Assembly: GCA_964247055.1 (NCBI GenBank)
Contig: OZ176056.1
Span: 7,750,001 to 7,814,000 of the forward strand
DNA from: Paragordius varius
Lineage: Eukaryota > Nematomorpha
DNA length: 64,000 nt
Reading direction: 5' to 3'
In this document: positions 23,886-34,741 of the stretch, one piece after another
How the letters are laid out: every line of letters starts with the position of its first letter
How positions within the stretch are numbered: the first letter of the stretch is position 1
Notes under the pieces: model-generated
Told to the model about the DNA's origin: nothing
The model's database searches: none
Seen by the model: the letters and a program-made list of their open reading frames with translations, nothing else
Program-made: the position numbers and the translations under genes

Positions 23886-25731
23886 TTTTAATGAATCAAC
23901 TTTTTAAGGATTTGCAAAATAAAAAAAAGTTTCTAAACACATGCTTAATGAATGATCATACTGTCTACATCTTGAGCAATGTGTTTGGATGGATTTATTT
24001 TGTTGCCTGGTCTATCTCATTTTATCCCCAAATATACACTAATCTGAAACGCAAAAGGTTAATCAAAAATTTTACCTTATTAGTGTTATTGGACTGAATC
24101 TCGATTTTGTTGCTTTGAACATAACCGGTTTTCTAACTTATTCTATATACAATGTGGGAACTTACATTATTTATCAAGTATAATTTACATCTATCAAATT
24201 TAGATAATTATTAAATCTAAACCGCCATTAGAAATAAATGATATAGTATTTGGTGTTCATGCATTTATTGCCTCAACGGCTATCGGAATTCAATCCTGCA
24301 TATACGAGGTTATATTATAATCTAAATTAATTTTATTTATAATTAAATTATATTTAATCGAAATATTTGATGTGCCTTACATTGCATGACCTTCATATGG
24401 TCCGCGAGCTCAATTTTATAAATAAACTACTTTTTAAAGTTAATTTAATCAAAATTTAAATATCAAATATTTTTCTCATTCATGAGAAAATACTTTATAC
24501 TTTTTGCAATAAAGTGACTAGCCTCTACAATTGGGATAGCTCCACAATTTAAACAAACAGCTGATATAAAAATTAATATATATCAAGTTTTTACCTGTGA
24601 AATATACCAAGGAAACTTTGTAGATATTCACATCTCTAATAATATGCATTTATTTGTCTGTTCACTAGCGAATAAAATAAATGGCGGCTAAAAAGTCGAG
24701 ATGAGGGTTTTTTTTAATTTTATATTTTTTTAAAAAAAAATTGTGGTTCATCTAAAAGGTTAAAGTAGGCACATTTAAATTTATACCTAATATACTTTTT
24801 AAGGCATAAAAATTTCATTCTTTGGGATATGAAACCCCAAAAAGTCATTTTGAAAAAGAAACTCGAATTTGACTGTTTCTAGCCTTTTAATTAGTGTAAA
24901 TTGTTAATAATATCTAGGATGGCGATGGATTGCAAATTCACATTCTATTTGTGTTAAAATTTAGGGGTATTTTAAAATTATATATTACATAATTTGTAAC
25001 AGAGAGGAAATCAACGCATAACAAAAACTACGATATTAATTCTGGTTTGTTTTGCAATAGTCATATTAATTAGCTCAATTGTGTTTCTAATCCACTCAAT
25101 TACCGCACTCAGTTATCTTCTTATGTTTTCTTACATCAAACTTGTGATTACATTAATCAAATACGTTCCACAAGTGTACATGAATTATAAACGAAAATCA
25201 ACGGTTGGCTGGAATATAGGTGGTGTTTTTCTGGATACGATTGGGGGCATTTTTAGTTTGGCTCAATCTATTTTAGTGGGCTGTTTTGATCCCACCAAAA
25301 AAACTCGAAAATTGGAAAATCATCTTATTGTCCAATCTCTAACTCTTGAAAGTTTTAATAATTTGCTGTCCACAAGGTCTTCTTTTCCTTATGAAGTATT
25401 TCGGAAGGCTGATGAAAAGAATTGCATCATAAACATACTACAAACCAATCCTTCAAAAATAGCTTTGAGTTTGTTTTCATTGTCACTTGATGCAATTTTC
25501 TACCTTCAACACTATGGATTATATGCCTCAAACTCAAACACAATCGCACATTCACCCCTAAACAATAATGAAGATAGCAATAATATAAATCAAAATGACA
25601 ACCTTTGTCCGGAGGATGCCCAACCTTGTCTGAATGCTGTAAACATGAATTTCGAAACGAATAGCAATATTACGCAGCAGACGATCATTCCAATACCTTT
25701 ACCGTTATCAACAGACGATTCTCATTCATAA
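23886..25731 (+). CDS. CTNS: Cystinosin, lysosomal cystine/H+ symporter
   Basis: A seven-helix PQ-loop transporter that exports cystine from lysosomes. Exons: 23886 (ATG at 23891)-24057, 24084-24177, 24204-24308 and 25003-25731. The first two introns are 26 bp each (24058-24083 and 24178-24203, both GT...AG); the third is 694 bp and contains a family D repeat. Joined in phase they give VFGWIYFVAWSISFYPQ (first PQ loop), RKSVIGLN, GLNLDFVALNITGF, NDIVFGVHAFIAS, CIYERGNQR, FSYIKLVITLIKYVPQVYMN (second PQ loop) and FLDTIGGIFSLAQ with the conserved proton-coupling Asp. From the ATG the product is ~364 residues. It has almost no luminal N-terminal domain, so an earlier exon is likely (TTTGCAG acceptor at 23885). 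A ~50-residue hydrophilic insert follows ILVGCFDPTKK where human cystinosin has a short loop, and the Asn-rich tail lacks a GYDQL sorting motif. Confidence 0.92.
24540..24960 (+). repeat. Repeat family D copy inside a cystinosin intron
   Basis: CAGCTGATATAAAAATTAAT, ATGGCGGCTAAAAAGTCGAG and TTTGGGATATGAAACCCCAA landmarks. Its insertion explains most of the length of the third cystinosin intron. Confidence 0.6.
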
Positions 25732-25821
25732 TCTCTAACAGCATAACTTTCAAGTTTTTCAATATCTGATTGATAAAATTGTGATAGATTACCAGTTTTT
25801 AGAACAATTTTATAAAATTTA

Positions 25822-26130
25822 CCACTTTTTATCAAAAAGCTTTTTGTCTGGACAGATCCTTATCCCTTTTATAAAAAGCCAAATGCCATCTTGATGTCAA
25901 TTTTTTGCATAGTTAACTATATTTATGAATCTTTTTTTATACGACCAAAGGATAGTTTCTTGTGGCTATATACAAAAAATAAAAATTCAAAAATATGGTT
26001 GACTGAAAAATTGGACAATTTTTATTTTGAAACGGCTATAAATAATAAAAATCATGGGCTTCATATATTTTATGCCATATTTACTTTTATTTTATTTATT
26101 TCTATCAAATTTTTAACTCGAATTCAGTGA
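25822..26130 (+). CDS. Hypothetical ORF, membrane-like
   Basis: About 100 codons open after a stop near 25820 and ending at 26130. The first ATG is at 25894. The predicted product has a tract WTDPYPFYKKPNAILM, a hydrophobic segment, a charged middle part with a LWLYTKNKN patch, and a C-terminal hydrophobic stretch (IFYAIFTFILFIS). Composition looks more protein-like than typical AT-rich chance frames nearby, and it lies 90 bp past the cystinosin stop on the same strand. It could be an exon of another gene or chance. I do not recognise a family. Confidence 0.3.
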   Translation, partial: PLFIKKLFVWTDPYPFYKKPNAILMSIFCIVNYIYESFFIRPKDSFLWLYTKNKNSKIWLTEKLDNFYFETAINNKNHGLHIFYAIFTFILFISIKFLTRIQ

Positions 26131-26499
26131 AAAGCGAATTAAAAAAGTGTTGCTAACTCATTTTAAAAGTTATTATATTTAAGTTATTATATTTATTTAT
26201 TTATATATACCCCCGCAAACCTTCTAGATTACATATTAACACATATTAATAAATTATTGACTAAGCCTAATGGAATTGTGATATAAAAATATTTATACCC
26301 ACTTTTAATCTGGTTCTATGTTCCGATATTAAAAGGTTTAAATATATAAAACATTATTCATTTTTTATTTGTTTCGAGTTGCGTGGTTTAATCTTTTGCT
26401 TTTAGACCGTTTCACATTTAGGAAAGTTCTGATTACATTGTTTTTTGGGTCATCCATCGATATTTTAATTTGCAATAAACTAAAACTAATTTTCTGATA

Positions 26500-26690
26500 T
26501 GTAGCCGTAAAAACGTAAAGAAAATAATTTTTTTCAAAAGACCAACATACTTTTTTAAATCTTGATTTCCAATCTCAATTAATAAAATATATATATCGAT
26601 TGTCCATTTACATTTCTCTATACCCTGCAATTTTAAAACAACGAGTTGATTATATTTAAAAATTAAAAAGGTAAATTTGACTCTTTGTTG
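26500..26690. repeat. M1 MITE fragment
   Basis: Contains the M1 subterminal block (AAAAGACCAACATACTTTTT) and a downstream inverted piece. The ends are worn. Confidence 0.4.
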
Positions 26691-26929
26691 TTTTTTTATA
26701 ATAAATTAAATTTTTTTTATACATTATGTAATAAATAAAGAAACCTCTTTTAAAAAAAATATATTTTTAATTTAGGAAATTGGAATAATATTTTTTGAGA
26801 ACATCGGCAAAAGGAGTTAGAGTTGGTAAGTGTAGTTGTTCCACTTTATTTTTCTTGATCACGCTTTTTATCTTTCATTAAAGTCTTATTTTGCAAAAGG
26901 GGATAGGGGTGGGTGGTGAATGAAAATTT

Positions 26930-27745
26930 TTAGAGTAAAAACTGAAATTACACGGAAAAAACTTAAATATATAAAGATAAATATTTTTTCCTAAAAGACA
27001 ATTACACTTTTTTAAAATTTGAATTTTTCTCATATAAATGATATATTTACAATTATAATATATACCATTTGTAATTCAAGAGTGTCTTTGAACACTTCAA
27101 GTTGGTCCTTGATCAATTCAAGCTGGTCCTTGAACATTTCAAGTTGGTCTTTGAACACTGTTGGTCCTTAAAAATTTAAATTTTAATTTAACCTATATTT
27201 TTGGAAGTATTTTATTATTATTTAACTTAATTTTTTTTTTATTCAAAAACCACTTTTTTGTTTCAAACTAATTTTTCCAATTGAATAAAATTACAAACTT
27301 TTAAATGTTTTCAATAAAAAATTGTAAATAACCCAGAAAACTATATTTATTAAATCTTTTAAATATCTAAAATAATTTTAAAAAATTATTAAAAATATAC
27401 GGTTTATCAATGATTAAAAGGTGATATTCATTTAAAATTTATGTTAAATAATAGAAAATAGGTTAAAAACCATAAAATAGATGAATGATATACGATTTGA
27501 TTGATAAAAGTAAAACAAAAAAGTCAATGGACCAGCTTGAAGTGTTGAAGGACACTCTTGAAGTACAAATGGTATATATAATTGATTGTATTACCACATT
27601 TCTATTTTATACTTTATTGTTTATAACAATGAGTTATATTTAAAAATTAAGATTTAAAAAGTATGGTTGTAGTTTAGGAAAAAATATTTGTCTTTACATT
27701 TTTACGTTTTGTCCGTATAATATATTACTGTACTTTTCAAAAAGT
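26930..27745. repeat. M1 MITE interrupted by FB2
   Basis: The left part (GTAAAAACTGAAATTACACG) and right part (TTACGTTTTGTCCGTATAAT, then TTACTGTAC) are the two inverted ends of one M1 copy. FB2 at 27061-27576 splits them. The junctions are consistent with insertion at TA. Confidence 0.65.
27061..27576. repeat. FB2 foldback element
   Basis: TATACCATTTGTAATTCAAG at the left, then TTCAAGTTGGTCC-type units. Complementary units and CTCTTGAAGTACAAATGGTA lie at the right. The interior is shared with 9931-10595 and 47809-48382 (GTTTCAAACTAATTTTT, AACCCAGAAAAC, ATACGGTTTATC). Confidence 0.8.
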
Positions 27746-28164
27746 ACACTCAATAATTAATTATTTTAACATTAAGAGATAATCAATTTACCGTGGGAAT
27801 AATTTTTATCATCAGAGTGCGATATTAGTTAACAAGGCATATAGTTTTTGGATTCAGATACACCTTAAATAAAAAACTGGCCACTCTGTCGTCATGGGCT
27901 AATTTGGTTTCGAAACGAGGTGGCACATTTCATGATTGTGTCTTTAATTGCTTATGTAAAAGAATTTTTTTAGGTAATTAACACTTCAGTAACTATTCAC
28001 TTTTTTGTCCTGATTTACCTTTTGGGATAGGTTTATATCCTAGAGCTCAATTTTGTAAATATACAATATAGTTTTGAAAGTTTTCGCGTTATTAAATTAT
28101 GAAACATTGTTATCATGTATTAGATGAAAAACATATATTTTTTGTTTCTTCTAGAGTGTAAAAT

Positions 28165-28475
28165 TAGCACGCTCGAAAACACGATTGAAACGATCAGCTG
28201 ATAATCAAATTATATCAAGAAACTTTTTAAAGTTAAATACTTACACTTTCTAGCCATAATATATATTTATTTACCTGTTGCATTAACGATTTAAAAAAAT
28301 TATAGAAATAAATGAGGGCAAAAGTTTGAAATAAGGATTTTTTTACAATTACATTCAATGCACCTAAAAGAGTAACTAAAGCATATTATGAAATTCCTAT
28401 ACTTTGAACATATCCAAATTCTAATCGCCCTGGGATATAAAACTACATAAAAGATAATGGAGTGATAACCAACTT
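28165..28475 (+). repeat. Repeat family D copy
   Basis: GAAAACACGATTGAAACGAT, CAGCTGATAATC and CCTGGGATATAAAACTACAT landmarks in family order. Confidence 0.55.
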
Positions 28476-28499
28476 CATATCAATGTGTAAAACAATTTT

Positions 28500-28740
28500 A
28501 CAGTAAAAATTGAAATTATAGAGACAAAACGTATCACATATTATATATTTACTAATTTTTTTTCAAAAAACAACCAGACTTTTTTTAAACCTTAATTCTT
28601 TCCGTTATTTAATTATACAATTGTAAAATAATTAATGTGTTACCAATGGCAATTTAAAAAAATCAAGAGTAAAGAATGGCTGATTTTGAAAAAATTATTA
28701 TTATATTTTTACGTTTTGTCAGTATTATAGTCTACTCTAA
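28500..28740. repeat. M1 MITE copy
   Basis: Ends are CAGTAAAAATTGAAATTATA and the inverted TTTTTACGTTTTGTCAGTAT. The CAAAAAACAACCAGACTTTT subterminal block is present. Confidence 0.65.
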
Positions 28741-28964
28741 TATTAATTTTTTGATAGATTTTGGCTTACAAATGCAATATATATACTCATAAAACAGAAA
28801 AGTCCTTACAATATGGAACCTTCAAAAGAATTGAAAAATTCTATGAAAACTTATAAGAACAGTTTTAGATCAGGTTTCATTTTTTTGAATCGGTTTTAGA
28901 ACCGAAAAAAATGGAACACCAGTTAAATTTTGAGAACTGTTTTGGAACCAGCTCCAAAACACGA

Positions 28965-29310
28965 TTGAAACGAACAGCTGAGACTAAAATAGATAAATAT
29001 CAAAAATTGCTGGTAATTTTTAAATTGAAATGTTTCTAAACTTGATTATTTATAATTTCAACCATAATAATTTATTTGCTTGTTGTAAAATTCAAATATA
29101 AAGATCAAAATGGCGGCGAAAAAGTTTTAGATGATGAATTACAATTTTATATTTAGTTAAAAAAATTTTTTATTTGTTTTGATGCGCCTAGTAGGCTACA
29201 AATCATATTTTAAATTTTGACATACTGAAAATATTTTTTACGATATTATTTTAATTGGTGCCCTGGGATATAAAACTACACTAAAAGGTCATCAAGCATG
29301 AAGTGTTAAC
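28965..29310 (+). repeat. Repeat family D copy
   Basis: AACACGATTGAAACGAACAG, AAAATGGCGGCGAAAAAGTT and CCTGGGATATAAAACTACAC landmarks. It is preceded at 28880-28960 by a sequence rich in GGTTTTAGAACCG and GGAACCAG motifs, similar to the hAT MITE at 58098. Confidence 0.55.
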
Positions 29311-29479
29311 TCTTAATTGTGCGATTATATGAAGTATAAATTAGTTGTTTTGCCAATATAAATCCATATTCATTGTTTGGCAACGCAGTCCAAACCGATA
29401 AGTTTTATAGTTTATCTTAAAAATATGATTTCGTTTGCGGAAAAAACACAATATGAAAAATGTGACACCAAGTTTAAAT

Positions 29480-29930
29480 TTTGCAATTGTCCATATTTTT
29501 TACTCAATCATTTCCATTATTTGGTCGTCGCATGATATAAAATTAAAAACCAAAATTAGATTAATCAAGGAAGCAGTATTTCCCACATTACTATATGGAT
29601 GCGAGAGGTGGACACTGAAAAATATGACAAATGATAAATTCTTTCGAATTATGGGTTTGGAGGAAACCTCTCCAAATAAAATCGTCAGAAACTAAATCCA
29701 CTATTTTTAAAAAAATTAATTTCGAAATGTTTCTCCTTGGCATCCTAATACACCAAAAACTCTCCTATTCCGGCCACATTATGAGATCCAACTCACTCGA
29801 AAAGTCATGGATGCTGGGAAAAGTGAGCGGTGCTCGTAAAACATTAGTCGAACTAACCGCTAGATATGGTATTCGCGATGAGTGGGGAAGTTATATTTTC
29901 AATGTTGCAGTTAGTCGGTATCGACCTTAG
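29480..29930 (+). mobile_element. RTE-type LINE, 3' reverse transcriptase fragment
   Basis: Reads IWSSHDIKLKTKIRLIKEAV, FPTLLYGCERWTLK, then FELWVWRKPLQIK, then YSGHIMRSNSLEKSWMLGKV, SGARK and YGIRDEWG. This is the thumb and C-terminal part of an RTE/BovB-like reverse transcriptase. The frame shifts once around 29632-29640, and the upstream fingers/palm with the YxDD site are absent, so the copy is 5'-truncated and dead. Confidence 0.8.
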
Positions 29931-29947
29931 CAAAAGCAAACAAAACA

Positions 29948-30066
29948 ATGTGAGATAGGCTGTTTTTCGCAGTACAGTACTGGGTTATCGACAAACTGCG
30001 CCTGTATTGAGATGACATTTTTTTGAAATTGAAATAAAAAATATAAATTTTTTATAAATAAAACAT
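29948..30066. repeat. Dispersed repeat E
   Basis: GATAGGCTGTTTTTCGCAGT, ACAGTACTGGGTT and GCGCCTGTATTGAG match 55207-55330. It directly follows the LINE fragment, but the second copy does not, so it is probably an independent element end. Confidence 0.5.
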
Positions 30067-30134
30067 AACGGTACCCCTTAATAATAATTTAAATACATTG
30101 AAACCCTGGTTGTTGATCCAATTTATAGGGATGA

Positions 30135-30332
30135 GAAAACTACAAATACACCATTAGTTATTCCAAGCGCTATACCTATAGCGTTGAATCCCTTTTAAAA
30201 TTAACTAATAATTATATTCCCATAATATCAGATCAACTTCGCACTGATCTCATTATTCGTGGATCTCAAGGATTAAAAAATAAATGCTATCTCTTTGAAA
30301 CAAAAAAGTATCTATCAATGGCCCAATCTTAG
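30135..30332 (+). pseudogene. Coding-like island with a YxxxxLL motif
   Basis: A 66-codon open stretch without an internal ATG start. It contains KRYTYSVESLLKLTNN, PIISDQLRTDLIIRGSQG and LKNKCYLFETKKYLS. The Y-x4-L-L tract is the canonical eIF4E-binding pattern (as in 4E-T, Cup, 4E-BP), but the motif is short and could be chance. It may be one exon of a decayed or unrecognised host gene together with 30481-30711. Confidence 0.25.
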
Positions 30333-30480
30333 TTTTTTAATGTGTGGGTAAGATGAAGGATTCGAAATTGAGAGTTGTTGCCTTTTTATATTCACCAAAG
30401 TACAGATCTGCATATATTTTTATTGTCTTTTTGACAGATCTTATTCTTTACCAATATCTTTCTAAACTCCACATGGTTTT

Positions 30481-30711
30481 AATAAATGTGGTAAAGAAAA
30501 AAAATTAATCCAATATGATATTAGACCCAATCATTGGAAGGCAGTTACTGCTTAAAAAGAGGCGGAAGGAGGATTTGTTAATAGAAAAAGAATTGATTCA
30601 GCTCTAGAAGCTCAGATAAAAAAATCAAAACAAAGAATCGAAGGTCCGAGAACAACCACAATACCCGAAAAACCCATTAATTTAGAATACCTAGCTTATT
30701 TTTTTCATCCT
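30481..30711 (+). pseudogene. Second coding-like island, one in-frame stop
   Basis: Reads NKCGKEKKLIQYDIRPNHWK, a TAA at 30553-30555, then GGFVNRKRIDSALEAQIKKS, KQRIEGPRTTTIPEKP and INLEYLAYFFHP. The run of Arg, Gly, Pro and Ala codons is unlike chance AT-rich frames. It is cut off by an FB1 fragment at 30712. A YD...NxW pair is reminiscent of the segment after the eIF4E site in 4E-T, but that is a weak resemblance. Confidence 0.25.
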
Positions 30712-30812
30712 AACCAAACGCAACATTCTTTCAAGTAAACGCAACATTTTCCACCCAAACGGAACTAATAATGTTACGTTTGGTTGAAAAAGTGTTGCTT
30801 TAGACAGAAAAA
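30712..30812. repeat. FB1 fragment, small foldback
   Basis: CCAAACGCAACATTCTTTCA units on one side and ATGTTACGTTTGGTTGAAAA units on the other, making a ~100-bp hairpin of FB1 repeats. Confidence 0.65.
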
Positions 30813-33699
30813 TGTTTTTTAAAATTATTCTACGGATATGATTAAAAAATTATACAATTTTAATTTTTTTCTTAATTTGGCTCATTATAAGGGATACAAC
30901 TAGTTAATATATAATGTTCGAATTTAATAGATAAGAATTAAAAAATAGGACCTTATTTAAAATCGGAAAGTCAAAAATTATTCAGCATTAACTAATTAAA
31001 ATAAGGCGCTGTTGATTTTGAAAAGCTCAGAATTCCTACCAGACCTGTAATGTAATTAGATATGGACAAGCTTACATTCAGATGTTAAAGGGTTTCTATA
31101 TAAACAAATAAAAAGTTGGTTTATTAGTCCTACCTACCCTAAAATGCGGGTAATATCCCTGATGAAAAATTTAAATGGATTGATTTCACAAAAACATTTC
31201 ATTTTGAAGGATAAAGAACGGTACTAAACTAATGATATCCGCTAATAATTCATCATATCGCGATCGATTATAGGTTTTAATTTAAAAACTATAATACTTA
31301 CGACTGCCGAGGTAAAAAGCTTTTTCTATTTTTAGAAACTTTTTCTATTGAAATATGATATGATTTATGTCACCCCTGTCCAAAAAATAAAATATGATTG
31401 TTGTTCTATAAACAAGACTATCCAGATATCTAAATGTAAAAAATCAATATAGGTGTGGAAAGGGCAAAGGTTTTACGCACTGTCTCTCTTCTAATTTTAC
31501 ATATATTTCATTTAGGTGATATTAGGAACTTTACCTTAAAACACAATGTTTGATGCCAAATTCTTTCACAGAATTTATTTTTTGATATGGATAAATATAT
31601 TTGTAACATGTATATTAATGTTATTAACCAGAACAGAGTATGTCTCTCTAAAAAATATATTATATTATTATATGACAATACAATTGATATTTTATTATTC
31701 AACTTTTTATTATGGAAGGCAAGACTAGTCTTTTAAATTGGAGATTTGGATGCACTATAAGCAAAAAAAACTTGTAAAAATCCATTTTTTTCCACAATTA
31801 TTGTACATTAATATATAAACGAAAAATTGATATCAAAAATTAAAATCAGGATATTTTGAAACTTTATTGATGAGTCTTTCTTATATAGTATTATATCTTG
31901 CAGAAGTCTAACTTGGTAGGCTCGGTGTATTTAACATATAATTTTGAAAATTACTAATTAAAAATCATGCATGCCTGGAGTCTAGCAAGTAAGTTTCTGT
32001 AAAGCATTTAAAAATAAGTAGCAAAATTCATGAAAGCATATACAGGAATTTACTCATATCTAACAAAATAAATTGTTGTCTTTTAATTACACAACCAATT
32101 GATATTCCATGTAGTTACGCCAAAATGAATTGGCCATTTAATTATATTAACTTTCAGGCATTCCTTTGTTTAAAATAAGCTATTTTAACTCCTCGTGGAT
32201 ATATGGCATTCTATCCATATATATATTTAGATATATATATACCAAACATTTTTTTATATTTTAATTGAATTGAATGGCAATAAAACTAGGATTCAAAACA
32301 GCATGATTTGGTTATAGTTTTTATGTTTAGATATATTTATATATATATATGTATATATATGCCATTCATTGATGTTATACTGTAAAAAGGCAATTAGACC
32401 GATTCAATTTAACTCTAAACTTTGTTTCTCTACTTAATTAAAATATTTTGAAGAACTTTTTAAATATATATGGTTTTTGAATAATTAAAAGTTGATATTT
32501 ATTAAGTTTTGTTAAATTATAAAATAGATGAATGAACGATTTGATCGATGAGAAAAAAAATTAAAGAGGGTGAAGGACCAAATGACCAACTGAGTGTTCA
32601 ATGACACCTAAGTGCAAATGGTATATACCATATCATTTAAAAAATATTTAATAAATAGGCTGATTTTTAGGGTTAAAAAATCTATGTGACTTTGAAAAAA
32701 TTAAGTGATTCAGACAAAGACTCCTCCTTTAAGAACATCTCTACATCATATTAGATTTTAACCGTAAAAAAATAAATTGGATTGATTATATTTATAATAT
32801 CGAGGTGATCGTAAATCCAATGATATATTTCATCCTTTTCGTATAGAATTCTGTTCTACCTTGCCTTTATTTATAATTTAATTAAGAGATGGTAATAACT
32901 AACAATAGAAATTATTTTCTCAAAAATGTTAGTCTCCATTGTTTTTTACAATGTGCACCCTAATTCTGTGTCTACACAATAGGCACAGGCACCCTTAATT
33001 GATGGATGATGTTTTACTTTTCCATAAAATAATGGAAAAAATAAATAAATAAACAATATAAGGTGTGATAAATAATATAAAAAAATTTTAAACCTTCATA
33101 TATTTTGTTCGGCACCATATTGAAAATATTTTTTACTTCCTACCATTCATTTTTTATGGCGACCCAAAGTATGATAAATTTAATTTTTTATCCCATATTT
33201 TTGAATTGAATATTATAAATCTGCCCAGTATATACGATAAATTGTATTTTTTCACCAATTAATAAATCAAAAATATTTTTGCTTTAAATTTTTATCACAA
33301 AAATTGGTGTAAGGGTTGGGTTCAGACGAATTCCTTTTCATAACCTTGACTCATCCTTAAAATGCCCAAAGTTTTAATATCTCATCGTGTGTGGAGATTT
33401 TAAAACACTATTTAAATTGAAAGGAAATGTAAAAATTACAATAATTTTTTTATTTAATAATATATTTATTTTTAAGTAATGTGGCTCCGTTTTTGTTTTT
33501 TAATTTATTTAGATTATTTTGTAAGATTGTTAAATACTATGCTAGGTGAAGTCAAAAGTTATTAGATGTTTAACTATGAGAATAAAAAAATTGTAGCAGA
33601 CGATTAATTGACACCTCCCTTATTTTGTTCTGGGACAATAAACGATAAATATCCACAAACTGATTTGGCCAAAAATTAGCGTTTTATCTTTATCCTTCA
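30813..33699. other. Gene-free stretch with an FB2 remnant
   Basis: AT-rich sequence without a supportable gene. An FB2 right half lies at about 32445-32625 (ends AAGTGCAAATGGTATA). Short TA tracts occur near 32218-32240 and 32336-32362. Confidence 0.5.
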
Positions 33700-34560
33700 A
33701 TAATCATATGGAATTAATGTTCGTAAAAGAACATTTGCTTTACGAATTATTAAAGAAAAATGCTGTTGAAAGTTATTGTTTATGGTAATATGGTGAGCAT
33801 GGTACATCAATTAAAACATATGAAACATGTGATAATTTGAAAGTTATAATTTCAATTTGAAACAGATAGGCCTATCACAAAACTGCGAAGACGAATCATT
33901 TCATTGGTTGATGACTCAGCTTAAACCCAATTAGCTAATAAACTCGGTGAATGATTTTCATACAATTTGCATGCGTCATATCGAAAATTGTAAAGTGGCT
34001 TGTGAACCCGTGTTTCTCCGTCTCGAAAGGCAATCATTTTACATTGGGTGATTTTGAGTGGTTTTATTTTTTATGTCAAGCAGGAAAATCGTGGGTTTAC
34101 TCTTGTTAAACCAGTACCTTACACCAAGGCCAAATCGCTTCGGCAACCAAACATGGCTAGTGGGACCAGAGCGATAATATATACTATATTTGGAAAGCTA
34201 GGTGAAACCATAATAAACAGCGCTATCACCAATTATGATGAATTTAATACATGCATTACTAACATAGGAATTGGCTAAAACCAAGGGCAAACTGATTTTG
34301 CTACATAAAAGCTTCACAAAAAACTAGGAAAACATCTTCAAATCGCTTTAATAGGAATGACTTAGCATCCGCTAAATTCTTGCCTTACTGCAAACACAAT
34401 TTTGCATCAATGCGGCCCACTCTCGCAAAGCAGCTTGAAGACGTTGGAAAATGGCTGATGAATGGGTTTTCGTAAAAACCATCACTTTTTCTTAAACGGC
34501 ATTATCACAGAGATGGGCGAAATGTGTGAAAGCCTATGCACAATATTTGAATAAGAAATA
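33700..34560 (+). mobile_element. Dead mariner (mauritiana-like) transposase copy
   Basis: Fragments in several frames match mariner transposases. RPITKLRRRIISLVDDSA resembles the helix-turn-helix region. TLVKPVPYTKAKSLRQPN and LGETI resemble the middle. A C-terminal HPLNS, HQCGPLSQSSL, FLNGI, GEMCES and IFE series corresponds to HPPYSPDLAP...RQ.W.KC..S.G.YFE. Many stops and frame changes make it inactive. A second dead copy is at 56490-57235. Confidence 0.7.
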
Positions 34561-34741
34561 TTAATCCTTATTTTTTTATCAGAAAACCCATAGTGACTAC
34601 ACCTGATACCTGATGCATTAATAGCGATCATATTAAAATAAACAAGATATATTTGTTACTATAAAATTACACTTAAAAAATTATTTCATTGAACTATAAC
34701 TGATATATAAATAATATTCTATTTTTATATGACCTATTTAG

